This document shows positions 1-10,306 of a stretch of DNA of 64,000 nucleotides, in pieces. The translations under genes were made by a program, and so were the position numbers. The DNA comes from Anaspis maculata (taxonomy: Eukaryota; Arthropoda; Insecta; Coleoptera; Scraptiidae), in contig OX421966.1 in NCBI GenBank assembly GCA_949128115.1, positions 68,631,416 to 68,695,415 of the forward strand, read 5' to 3'. The notes under the pieces were generated by a model that was not told the origin of the DNA, ran no database searches, and was given only the letters and a program-made list of their open reading frames with translations. Every line of letters begins with the position of its first letter. The first letter of the stretch is position 1.

Positions 1-1732
1 CGAAAAGATTGAAGAACTGAGATATTTCCACAAATAAGTGCTTTATTTTGAGCTCCATCGTTTGAGTCCGGTCTCGATAAGCCAGATTGCTCATTTTAAA
101 GTGGAAAACTCCCGGGAAACTTGGAGAATTCCAGTAGAAATTGCTCGAAAATGTTCAAGAATCACTTACCTTTTGTTTAAAAAAAAGTTAGTATGAATCT
201 GTTCACAAGCTGAAAAATTAGAAATTTTGCATTTTTTTAGAAGGAACCAAATTATGTACAAAGAAATAACGAGTGAGGCATTCAAGCAGACGCATTGTTA
301 TATGGATGAAGGTGAACGATTTGAAACTGGCACCACAGAAAGATTGAAATTAATTTGCAGGAAGATGAGAATTGTTAAAATCTGGATTTTCTGGGAAAAC
401 CTCAAATCTTTTCCAAATCATTCAACTGTAAAGATCGTCAATTATGACTTCACTTCAAGCTACATAATTCAAGTCCCGTTTCGAATTACGCATACGCAAA
501 ACTGGATAAGTTTCTGGCAGTGGCCCGTGAAAGGGGTGATTGTTGTGTGCCATCAACAATGTGACTGACATTTGTTGACAAGAATTTTGAAGGTTGTAAG
601 CTACAACTTTTTAATTATTCAATTAATTGCATTTCCGGCAGGATTTACTTAGGCAGGATTGCCATTCCATGGTTACACATATTTTCTCGATACATAGATG
701 TTAGTCCCTACACATAACTCGATAGGGGTACCAAAACCGCGTCCGTCTTCCTTACTAATATGGAACAAGAATGCTTTCTTTTGTTTTGGGATTGGGCTGA
801 GGCGAAATTGATGTCTCTGGGTCCATCTGCTGTTGAAGATCCCAGCACACGTATTATCCTTGCAACTTTCCCAACATATTATCCTCCCATATGCGGTATG
901 ATATGTGCTTTGGTGAAACTTTGGTAATATTTTTTATCATTCTCTGTTGGCGCACACACATAGGTGCGGATATATAGCAGACCGGGCGATGCGGCCATAT
1001 TTCACGTTGGGACAACAGTTATACGGGATCCTGGTGGAAACTTTGGTGGATTTATGACCGCAATAGAGCCAGCGCCATCTGCACCGCCGCGTCCATAAAA
1101 CAGTCGCGTATATAGCGGGCGAGCACAGACATCCCAGAAGAATTTAATATGTCTCCCCGGTTTATTGCTCACGTAATGTGAGTAGTGCCCCGGCCTCAAG
1201 ACTAAATATCAATATCTGCTAGCATATACTGCGGCTGCAAATGTGCGGTGGCATAGGAGACAAGGTGGTGTGTGTATATAGTATACCTAATGCCAATGCC
1301 TTTATGTCTTGTACACGTTCAACCTGAAAACATATGCATCAGTTAAGTATTAGCTCGAGTCTTTATGAACTTTTTGTTGCGTGCCTCCGGCGATTTTTTT
1401 CCAACGGTTTCGTATTTATACCAAGGCGGCTTTTTTAAATCATGTCCATTTGCATTTTCCGCCCTTACGACATTAATTTTCGGGCAAAACAATTAATTTG
1501 CGGAAATTCGAGACGCCAGAACTAGAGCGTGTCAAGCGCAAATCTTTTAGTTTTGTTCCTGCGGTAATGGCACATTTGTGGCACACAGCAAGCACCCCCG
1601 CCGTTCCCCAGTCCAATGAAAAAATAATTAAGAAAAATAGATGAAAATCGACAAGAGTGATAGCGTTTTGGAAATGGAACCTAATTAATCAGCACCTCCG
1701 CCATTTCTGCTTCACCCGCTAAAGTGTATACC
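1..1732. other. Unassigned sequence, no gene recognised
   Basis: Short open frames occur (for example 227-568 on plus and 1002-1199 on minus), but none resembles a known protein family and none has convincing splice or promoter context. No tandem or inverted repeat stands out. It may be host intergenic DNA or very old transposon sequence. Confidence 0.5.
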
Positions 1733-1734
1733 TA

Positions 1735-1864
1735 CGGGGTGTTTATAAGAAACTGTGATCGCGGCAGGCATGGGTCAGGCCGAAAAACGCAGTAACAGGC
1801 GCGATTCTAGTGATGAAAGCGGATTCCAAAGGCGATGCGATCACAGACGTTTATAAACACCCGG
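1735..1864. mobile_element. 130-bp MITE flanked by TA
   Basis: The first 28 bases (1735-1762) and the reverse complement of the last 28 (1837-1864) match with few differences. Both arms read C-G/C-GGGTGTTTATAA and then CTGTGATCGC. The element is bounded by TA on each side (1733-1734 and 1865-1866), as expected for a Tc1/mariner-type target duplication. It has no coding capacity. The superfamily call rests on the TA flanks and terminal form only. Confidence 0.75.
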
Positions 1865-1866
1865 TA

Positions 1867-3606
1867 CTAGCAGAAAAGATAGATCTCTTTCCTAAGATTA
1901 CCACGATTTTTGTTATCATGATGTGATCCGAGCATATTATTAAAAAGGTACAAAAGTATCGAAATTAGAATCAAAACAGTTGGCGCCTCCACCATTTTCC
2001 TCAATTATGTTCTGCGATGCCAACAAGACAACGACGCAATTTTATGCCATCAGAGTCTTCTGTATTATCCCAACGAACCTGGGTTTCAGAAACGCGAACA
2101 AAAACTATTTTACCCACTGCTACATAGATGATACTCGGCGCCTCCGCCATTTTTGCACGTCGTTTTCGGAAGCTCCGCCAGAAATGATGCAATTGCAGGA
2201 TTTCGTCGGCCGTTTTCCATTGGTCCCGACTCTCTCGTGTGCGTTCCCGCAGGATCTGCGTGTGATGATGAGACACTTGCGCATCGTGATGGAACAAATG
2301 GGCATCGACCGCAGACTAGATAGGATGGGCGCATGTGTTGCCATCCACGGCCGGCTGTGATTCGTTGTGCACAGACAACTCGAACTGGCGGATGAGCAGA
2401 GATAGCGGGAGCTTCCCGAGCGCACGCCTTCGCTTCTCTGTTGAAAATGGCGTGCGTTCGGTAGGCTCTTCGGGAAATATCAAGTTTGCTTGTTTTGTCT
2501 GCATCCTGATTATGATAAGGTAAATTTGGAATTGTACCGATGAGTCGTGGAAAAATGTTGAAATTCTTTCCTTATAGGGAAAATCTCGGAGTTGTAGCCG
2601 TTTTTAATAAAATTCTGGAGCGGTTTTCGAAAATCGAGTGGAAATGGCGAAGGCGCCGCTTATAAACTGCTTGAAAACCGAAACGTTGTGGTCAATTATG
2701 CCCGATTCCAAAGTTAAATAACTTTGGATCGCTGAAATCGATTTTGATTGTTTCCAGTATCTCTCAGCTTGATTGTTTAGAAATCTGTCGTAGCCCCTGA
2801 ACTGACACTATGCAAATTGTTACGTGAAATCCGGAAATGAATTTCGATTAATTTTTACTACGTTCTTGCAGACGCTGTATCTCAAAGACTATCGACCACA
2901 AAGTAATGAGTTAGGTACTGTTCCTTTTGGAATTTACCGGGCTACGTTTGCTTCCCGGTGTTTATGTGCCAAAGGTGATAGTTTACAAGATATTTAAAAA
3001 AAAGAACATTATCAAGGATGGCGCTCTTTTATTGGCCCTGAAAGGAAAGTCAAGCTTAGGAATTTCCGGGAATTTTAGTACCTATGTTCTTCCACGTTAA
3101 ATTCTGCATTGATTCACCAAATTTCGTCAACTTCTGCGACACTGTTGCCAAAATTAGAAAGTTGGTTGTTCAACCTCGTCATGTGTTTTGAATTACCAAA
3201 CTTGACGCTTTTACGATTCCACCAAAACTGTGCCATTCCAATTTTTAACACACTGTTGGTGAATTTCTTTTTCGAGGTCGCAAATAACTAGCCTACTATA
3301 CTGGTCAGCAGGGTAGACGGAACCGGGGGGCAAAGGGGGCCATGCCCCCCCAATCTCAGTCTTGGGGGGGCCTGGCTCCTCCAATTTTCTCGATGAAGAG
3401 TTTTTCTTCATGTCAAAAAAGATAGTCACGCGCGCCTTTTTTCCGAAGAAATTTTCGCTTGCGGCGTTTCCCGCTTCGCTCGCACTTTTTTTCTTCTCAC
3501 TTATGCCCCTCCCAATAATTAGACATTTCCGCCGCCCCTGCTGGTCAGTACAGAAATTATTTAGGTCTGTCATTCCACCACAAGTACAGACTGCGAACAA
3601 CCCGGC
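1867..3606. other. Unassigned sequence, no gene recognised
   Basis: Overlapping short ORFs on both strands between about 1980 and 2520 coincide with a GC-richer patch and match no family I recognise. The phrase GGCGCCTCC(G/A)CCATTTT recurs near 1980 and 2138, with an inverted partial copy near 2641. From about 3315 to 3375 there are opposed runs of G and C, which look like transposon-end debris. Confidence 0.4.
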
Positions 3607-3719
3607 AGTGCGAAAGAGACACGGATAGATTTTTCTGTCAAGCCCTCGGCTAAATCTGTCCGCCGTGGAAAAAAAAACGAAGATATACAGGTGTTCCAGA
3701 GATGAGTACACAAAACGAT

Positions 3720-3919
3720 ATTTTATTTTTATTTTATTTATTTTATTCAATTGTCTTATTTTACGAGGCGACATTCAGCTATAAGCTGCTCTACCATGCA
3801 ACCTCGGGGACAGCACAAAATATCCATGGATGAAGTAGGATTCGAACCCACACAGGGCAGCGCGAATGGTTTGGCTTGCCATCACCTGTACCACTCGGCC
3901 ACCACCGCTCCAGGAATAC
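3720..3919 (-). mobile_element. tRNA-derived SINE
   Basis: On the minus strand a Pol III A box (TGGCCGAGTGGT, near 3890-3901) and a B box (GGTTCGAATCC, near 3838-3848) are spaced as in a class II tRNA of Ser/Leu type, and an A-rich ATTTT-type tail follows at 3720-3750. The acceptor halves do not pair, and the anticodon loop lacks T33 and has a mismatched closing pair. It is therefore not a working tRNA. The homologous repeat at 12350-12370 lacks exactly this segment, so it serves as an empty site. A second tRNA-like D-arm phrase (GGTAGAGCAG) lies near 3783-3792, so the SINE may be composite. Confidence 0.7.
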
Positions 3920-4034
3920 CACATATTCCTGACAGCAAAATAGGTCGATTCGACTGAACTTACCTCTGTACCAAAATGCTTCATAAGAAAGATACAGGCC
4001 TTCAAAGTTCATTTTTGGATGTAGTTTTTATGGC

Positions 4035-4214
4035 CAGTGGCGTAACTAGAAATATCCAATGGGAGGGGGGGGTCACGACTGAAGGATGTTATTGAAAAAC
4101 TGTCATTTGTGGAAGCTGCGATTAGGAATGATAATTTCAAATACATGTTAAAAAAATGTTTTGATGGCCAATGTGGGGGGCTTTGACCCCCCCCCCCCGC
4201 TAGTTACGCCACTG
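4035..4214. mobile_element. hAT-like MITE, 180 bp
   Basis: The terminal inverted repeats are CAGTGGCGTAACTAG at the left and its complement at the right. An identical 8-bp direct repeat, TTTATGGC, flanks the element at 4027-4034 and 4215-4222. An 8-bp duplication with CAGTGGCG ends fits non-autonomous hAT-type elements. Internally there are only G- and C-runs, with no ORF. A second copy at 12472-20400 is split by later insertions. Confidence 0.8.
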
Positions 4215-4687
4215 TTTATGGCATATCTCCGATACCGTTGGTGATAGAACGACAAAATTTTGTACAGTCACTCAGGTTTTCATGCTTTACAATATGACGC
4301 TACTAGCCCAGGCATTTTGGATCAAAATTGATCAAAACCTGGAAAAAAATAACGTAAGTCTGAAAATTGGTAGAACGCTTCCACTTCAACCCCTTAACCA
4401 CATACTGAAAGTCCTAAGAAATCCTATGTCCGCTTCATCGGTTTTTGGCGGCAAAAAGGTGTAAATGGCAATAATTTAGGAACTATCTATTAGAATACGC
4501 GATGAAGCTTCGATACAGCTGAACATTGTTGAAAATGATCTCCTTGGCCAGTTGAACAACATTTTGAGAGTCCTAAAAATCCTATATCTGCTTTATCGTT
4601 TTTTAGCGGCAAAAAAGCATAAGTGACATTGCTTTGACAAACTATAAAATGACAAATATTCTATATTATGTCACCGATCTACCGAGG
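4215..4687. other. R1 right flank and unassigned sequence
   Basis: The part up to about 4301 belongs to repeat R1. Beyond it a phrase of roughly 40 bases around AAGTCCTAAGAAATCCTATG (about 4408-4440) recurs in altered form near 4568-4610, suggesting an old tandem duplication. No gene is seen. Confidence 0.4.
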
Positions 4688-4871
4688 TTGTATAGACAAT
4701 ACAAATAGAAAAGACCATATGTCGTCACGGATTTTTACGGTTGCGTAGGAACCAGGCGAGTTCATCATTCAAAAAAAGGTTGGCTGATTTTTGATGCCCC
4801 AATATCCGTGACGACGGTGCCGGTGGTGATAACATATGGTCTTCTCTTCTCTATTTGTATTGTCTATACAA
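4688..4871. mobile_element. 184-bp MITE with long terminal inverted repeats
   Basis: The left end begins TTGTATAGACAATACAAATA and the right end is its reverse complement. The match extends 35-40 bases per arm, with a 5-base indel, through CATATGGTCTT. A shorter inner pair, TCCGTGACGAC and its complement, also folds back. No ORF is present and the target duplication is unclear. Confidence 0.7.
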
Positions 4872-5103
4872 TCATGAACAAATTGCTAGTCGAGAACGAG
4901 TCCTTTCATCTGGACATGCACAACAAAGATGGCAGAGCTTTTAGAGACAATGAAAAAGTTTTAATCATGTCTATGTAATGTACCTACCCATTTTAAAATA
5001 TGATGTTTTACTGTGTCGTGTATAATTCCCATATTTATATTTTTTCGTGTAAATGGAGTGTTCCGTTCGAAATAAACATGATGATAATAATAATCAATAT
5101 ATA
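4872..5103. other. Short unassigned stretch with ATGATGATAATAATAA tail-like run
   Basis: Around 5070-5098 an AATAAA-like signal is followed by a GATAATAATAAT run, which resembles the 3' tail of some insect non-LTR retrotransposons. No upstream coding remnant is recognisable, so this stays a suggestion. Confidence 0.25.
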
Positions 5104-7291
5104 CAGGGTGTTTCGCAATTACGGTTACAAACTTCTAGGGGAGATTCCCCATCAAAAATGGACCAGGAAATAATATAACTTCGATGTCCTAAAATGCTCC
5201 GTTAAAAAGATACAGGGTGTTCAAGTTAACTTTTCAAAATCGATTTTTTGACATAACTTTTGAACCGTTCAACTGATTTCGTTCAAATTTATAACAAAAG
5301 GTACCAGAATAGTTCTCTATTGAGGGAGAAAACTTTATTCAAAGTGGGCTGCCCGTTTACTTCGGGTTGCAATAGTACACAGCATACCGATCAATCCAAT
5401 GGGAAAATGTAAAATGTATAAAGTTAAAAGATAAAAATAAATATAGCATATTATATATGAATATGTTTGTGTAAAATCCTTATCGCATCGATCAGAATTT
5501 GTTCTGATATGTCATTAATTATGGTCATGTCGAGTTTAAAACGAATAAAAAAGTTGATTACGCTTTTTCCTACAGTGCCTCGGCTTCCGAACCAAAGGCC
5601 AAGCACTTCCCACTTCCGAGTTCCATATTTTGGTTGAAGGGAATTTGTTTTCGTAGTAGTCGATACATTTCTCGTAGATAGCACGTTTTTCGTCACGGAT
5701 TTTCTCTTGATCCTCATCGTTTGTTTCGTATCGAACTGTAGGGTCGATTATAAAAGCCGAGTCCGACTTCGAGTCAAAGGCAACGATGTCACTGAAGCGA
5801 TTCAGACCGTCAGTGTCGATAGCGTGTACCTCTTCGTAGCATTCGAAGTTCTTTTTCCTCAAAAGGTCAGTTATATGGTGTTTGACTTTGTGATGACGAT
5901 TGGTGATCTGGGTGTTGTTCGCTTTACAGCTTCCAATTACATGTGAGGGTATTTCTCTCTGCTGGTCACTACAACGTCGGCAGAGGATGGAGCTGTGTTG
6001 TGAACCAGGTACACCGTTCAAGTTTGCGTAGTTAACGTTTAGTTTAATGGCTGCAGTCCAATCGGATGTTGATAATGAGTAAAAATGAGCTTTTCGTAAA
6101 AATTAACTTATTTGTCTTTGTGTGAGTTTGGAAGTGTGTGACTCCTACGCCTTGATAAGAGCATTTGCTCCATTCTTTGAAGGCTGATAGTCTCAGTTTG
6201 TTCCTCAGTTCTTTGGTGGACTTGCCATCGACTGATAATGATTAAAGGCAGTCTTTTTGCTCTTTTTCAAAATCGCTTATGCTTTTCAGAAGACTGTCAT
6301 TGACTCGGTTTAGTTTTAGTGCTATTGAGAAATGTTGAAATTGGACTTCCCATTTTGCATTCATCAATGCCAGTCCTCGAAGTTTGCGAGGAGCATAGAA
6401 CATGTCATTATTCGTGTTGCTCGGAAGTCCAATGATTTCTTTAACAGTTCTTCTAATCATCACGTCCAACCCATTAGCAACGTGTCCAGGAAAAAAAATC
6501 ACGGGCGTAGATAATGGGGGCTGTCTTCATATTGGCCCCCCTATATTTCACCTCTTTAGCTATTTTCTCAAATTGTTCTAATTTTTGATTTCTACGTCCA
6601 ATTTAGAAAAAAAGTTTCTCTTACAAAATTTTGATTAGAGGCTTCGTTTCTAAGATATTTGGGTTTGAAACTTTGGAAAACATCCCGAAATCGCCACTTT
6701 CAATGAGCCCAGTTTTTTTTTCTGAAAACTTCTCGTTTTTCTAAAAAAATAGTGGTTTATCAACTTAGAAATTCTAGTGAACCGATTTCGGCTGAGAAAT
6801 CATGAGTTTTTTGGATTCTAATTTTTAGGCCCCTTAAAAGTGGCAATTTCAAGATGTTCTTCAAAGTTTCAAACCCAGATATCTCATAAATGAAGCCTCT
6901 TATCAAAATTTTGCAGGAGTAACTTTTCCCTCCAAATTAAACGTAAAATCCAAAAATTGAAACAATTCGGAAAAATAGCAAGGGGTGTGAAAAATAGGGG
7001 AGGAAAACAGGAGAACACCCCCCATTATCTACTCTCCCGAACTTTTTCTTCTCAACACGTTACTATTATTCGATAGAGACTTAATTCAGCTAACTTTGTT
7101 TGAAGTTTGAACAAAGTCGGCAAAACGGTTCAAAACTTATGTCAAAAAATCAGTTTTAAAAAGTCAACTTGAACACCCTGTAACTTTTCAACGGAGCATT
7201 TTAGGACATCAAAGCTAAATTTTTTTTCCTGGTCCATTTTTTATGAGGAATCTCCCCTAGAAGTTTGTAACCGTAATTGCGAAACACCCTG
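5104..7291. mobile_element. TA-flanked palindromic (foldback) element containing an R2-like LINE fragment
   Basis: The element starts CAGGGTGTTTCGCAATTACG and ends with the reverse complement, with TA at 5102-5103 and 7292-7293. The outer arms pair over about 200 bp (5104-5330 with 7060-7291). A second inverted pair lies inside (about 6520-6760 with 6780-7030). A closely related interior occurs in the element at 45766-46809, which lacks the LINE, so the segment from roughly 5340 to 6510 is a later insertion. The TA flanks suggest Tc1/mariner-type mobilisation. No transposase is present. Confidence 0.75.
5536..6502 (-). pseudogene. R2-like non-LTR retrotransposon, 3' fragment (RT thumb, zinc finger, restriction-like endonuclease)
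   Basis: Two minus-strand frames belong together. The upstream one (6502-6242) contains RRTVKEIIGLPSNT and APRKLRGLALMNA, typical of the region just after the RT palm in R2-like elements. The downstream one (6021-5536) has a CxxC...HxxxxC finger (CRRC ... HVIGSC), then RHHKV. A restriction-like endonuclease core follows, with DIVAFD and IIDPTVRYE, where an SD replaces the usual PD. The frames are offset and the RT catalytic palm is missing, so this is a 5'-truncated, broken copy. It lies inside a palindromic element. Confidence 0.75.
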
Positions 7292-7477
7292 TATGTATAA
7301 TAAAAGTAAGTGCCAAATCTTTGTGCCGCTAAAACTCAAAAACGAGTACCGCTACGATCAAGGGAGTTATATGGTATGGTAGCCCTATATCCCCCATCGA
7401 TGAAGAAGGTTTCCGTTTTTACCTAAAGGGCGTGCTTTTGAAGATATAAGAGCTGGAAATTTTTAGCTCTCTAGAAA

Positions 7478-9850
7478 TGTCCAGAGCTTTCGAGAGTATT
7501 CGAGATCATTCAACAACATTCCAGAATGTTTCGGTATGTTCTGGAATGTTCGGAAATAGTCTTCAACGTTCGAATAATAAAAGAAAGTGTACAGAGGACA
7601 GAGGTGCGTGCCGGAACTCAGAAACGAGTCCCAGTAGGATCAAAGAAGTTATATGGTGTGGTAGCCCTCTATGCCCCATCCATGAAGAAGGTTCTTGGTT
7701 TTATTTGACGGGCGGGCTTTTTTAAAGATAAAAGGGCTGGAACTTTCGCTCTCTAGAATGTCTAGAACAGTCCAGAACATCCTAAAGTATTCGAGATCAA
7801 TCAACAACATTCCAGAATGTTCCGGTATGTTCTACAATAGCCTTGGAACGTTCGGAAACATCCCGGAACATTCCAGATCATTGTGGAACATTCGAGATTA
7901 TTCCATAACATTCAAAAATGTTACGGTGTGTTGTAAAATGTTCGGGAATAGTCTGGAACGGTCGGAAACATCCCGCAACATTCCAAATCATTGTGGAACA
8001 CTCGAGATCATTCTATAACATTCCAAAATGTTCCGGTATGTTCGGGAATGGTCGGGAATAGTTTGGGATGTTCGGAAACATCCCGTGATTATTCCACAGC
8101 ATTCCAGATTGTTCGGGTATATTCGAGAATAGTCTGGAACGTTCTGAAACATTCCGAAACATTCCAATCCATTGTGGTACCTACATTCGAGAGCGTTCCA
8201 CAACATTTCAGATTCCAGAATGTTCAGGTATGTTCTAGAATGTTCAAGAATAGTCTGGAACGTTCTAAAACATCCCGGAACATTCCAGATCATTGCGGAA
8301 CATTTTAGATCATTCTACAACATTCCAGAATGTTCAGGAATGTTCTAGAATGGTCGGGAATAGTTTGGAATGTTCCTAAACATCCCGAAATATTCCAGAT
8401 CATTGTAGAGCATTCAAAATCATTCCATAACAGTCCAAAATGTTTTGGTATGTTCTAAAATGGTCGGGATCATCTAGAACGTTCAAAAACATCCCGGAAC
8501 ATTCCAGATCATTGTAGAGCGTTCGTGATCATTTCACAACATTCCAGAATGTTCCGGTATGTTCGGGAGTAGTCTGGAACGTTCGGAAACATCCCAGAAT
8601 GTTCCATTATGTTCTAGATGATCGAAAATAGTCTGGAACGTTCGGAAACATCCTGGAACATTCCAGATTATTTTGGAACATTCGAGATCATTCTATAACA
8701 TTTCAGAATGTTCTGAATTGTGGGGAATAATCTGGAACGTTCTGGAACATTCCTAAACATTCCAATCCATTGTGGTACCAACATTTGAGATCGTTCTATA
8801 ACATTCCAGATTCCAGAATGTCCCGGTACGTTCTAGAATGTTCGAGAATAGTCTGGAACGTTCAAAAACATCCCGGAACATTCCAGATCATTGCGGAACA
8901 TTCTACATCATTCTACAAAATTCCAGAATGTTCAGGTATGTTCTAGAATGGTCGAGAATAGTCTGGAATGTTCCTGAACATTCCGAAATATTCCAGATCA
9001 TTGTAGAGCATTCAAAATCATTCCATAACAGTCCAAAATGTTTTGGTATGTTCAAAAATGGTCGGGATCATCTAGAACGTTCAAAAACATCCCGGAACAT
9101 TCCAGATCATTGTAGAGCATTCGTGATTATTTCACAACATTCCAGAATGTTCTAGTATGTTCGGGGGTAGTCTGGAACGTTCGAAAACATCCCAGAATGT
9201 TCCATTATGTTCTAGAATGATCGAAAATAGTCTGGAACGTTCGGAAACATCCTGGAACATTCCAGATCATTGTGGAACATTCGAGATCATTCTATAACAT
9301 TCCAGAATGTTCTAGAATTGTCGGGAATAGTCTGGAACTCCCGAAAACATCCCGGATCATTCCAGATCACTGTGAAACATTCCAGAACACCTTTGAAAGT
9401 TCCTGCAACATTGTGAACCATTCGAAGCTTTTTTGGTGTGGAGCCACCTATTAGTAGAGGTGCAGTACAGAATAAGTACATAATATTCGAAAGTATTCAA
9501 GATCATTCCACAACATTCCAGAATGTTCCCGTATGTTCTGGAATGTTTGGGAATTGTCTGGAACGTTCGAAAACATCTCGAAACATTCCAGATCATTGTG
9601 GAACATTCTAGGACACTCATGAAAGTTTCTGAAACATTATGGACTATTCGAAGCTTTTTTGGTGTGGGGCCACCTATTGGTAGAGCTGCAGTAGGTACAG
9701 AATATTCGAGAGTATTCGAGATCATTCCACAACATTCCAGAACGTTCCGGTATATTCTGGAATATTCAGGAATAGTCTAGAACGTTCGGCCAGGAACATT
9801 CCAGAACACTCTCGAATGTTGTGGATTCTGGAAAGTTGTGGTCTATTCGA
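7478..9850. repeat. Minisatellite of alternating TTC/GAA pentamers (heat-shock-element consensus array)
   Basis: Nearly the whole stretch keeps a 5-base phase in which TTC and GAA alternate, each separated by two bases (TTCnnGAAnnTTCnnGAA). This is exactly the arrangement of the HSF binding site. For example, from about 8831 the triplets read TTC, GAA, TTC, GAA, GTC, GAA, TTC without a phase break. Larger units of roughly 100-130 bp are visible (recurring GGTATGTTC, AACATCCCGGAACATTCC, CATTGTGGAACATTC). Occasional 1-base indels shift the phase. Long ORFs here reflect scarcity of stops, not coding. Confidence 0.85.
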
Positions 9851-10190
9851 AACTTTCTTTCGGTTTGAGTGGGGCTACTCATTAGTAGGCGTATATAAAG
9901 CAAGCTCCGTCGTGGTTTTGTACACCTGTTTCTTGCCAGTTGTTGATGAAAAGTTGATATGATAGACAGTTTACAAAATGCCCAACGTGGAAGAGGAGAT
10001 CTTGCGAGTTCTGTAGCAAAATGGCGAAAGAAAAAAACGAACAGCGAAAACATGAAAAAGTCGAAGAGCGCGAAGTACGGTAGACGTTCCCAACGAATAA
10101 GTAGAATGAGCACCGTTAGATGCAGAGCAGTCACTCATGAAAATATCACCCTACGAGAAGCGCGAGCGAACGAGGACTAGGTTTCGCTTA

Positions 10191-10221
10191 GGGGCCGCGA
10201 AGCGGCCCCGGCGAAAGCTAG
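10191..10221 (+). other. Helitron-type 3' terminal hairpin and CTAG end
   Basis: GGGGCCGC and GCGGCCCC form a perfect 8-bp stem with loop GAA (10191-10209). Eight bases later the element ends in CTAG (10218-10221), and the next base is T. The inverted copy has the same CTAG end at 12573-12576 but a degenerate 5' stem. Confidence 0.7.
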
Positions 10222-10306
10222 TATATAAATAAAAGGTGGTCTTCCCACAAAATGTTCATAAAATATTTCTGACTGCAGTTTCGGGACTCTCTTTGTCTAG
10301 GGTCGG

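Larger units (their letters stand above)
3607..4301. repeat. Dispersed repeat R1, copy 1 (host of SINE and hAT-like MITE)
   Basis: The same sequence recurs at 12253-20494, where it is split by large insertions. The shared left part runs from AGAGACACGGATAGA through the block with ATACAGGTGT. The shared right part runs from the MITE end to ATGACGCTAC. Comparing the copies reveals what each has gained: copy 1 has a 200-bp SINE that copy 2 lacks, and copy 2 has a Helitron-like insertion that copy 1 lacks. No protein is evident, so the family identity is unknown. Confidence 0.7.
7308..10221 (+). mobile_element. Helitron-like non-autonomous element, copy 1, carrying a TTC/GAA minisatellite
   Basis: Comparison with the inverted copy at 12573-20312 defines the ends. 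The left end starts AAGTGCCAAATCTTTGTG. The right end is a GC hairpin, eight bases, and CTAG followed by T, the classical Helitron 3' arrangement. A conserved left region of about 170 bp is followed by about 2.4 kb of minisatellite and a 370-bp right region (about 9850-10221). No Rep/helicase ORF is present. The expected 5' TC is not clean, so a Helentron/HINE-like relative is an alternative. Confidence 0.65.

Noticed and set aside
2001..2504. Overlapping ORFs in four frames near 2.0-2.5 kb as a host exon
   Set aside because: No frame shows a recognisable domain, the frames compete, and splice context was not convincing. Left as unassigned.
3815..3905. Functional tRNA gene on the minus strand
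   Set aside because: A and B boxes are good, but the acceptor stem does not pair and the anticodon loop is abnormal. An A-rich tail and an empty site identify it as a SINE.
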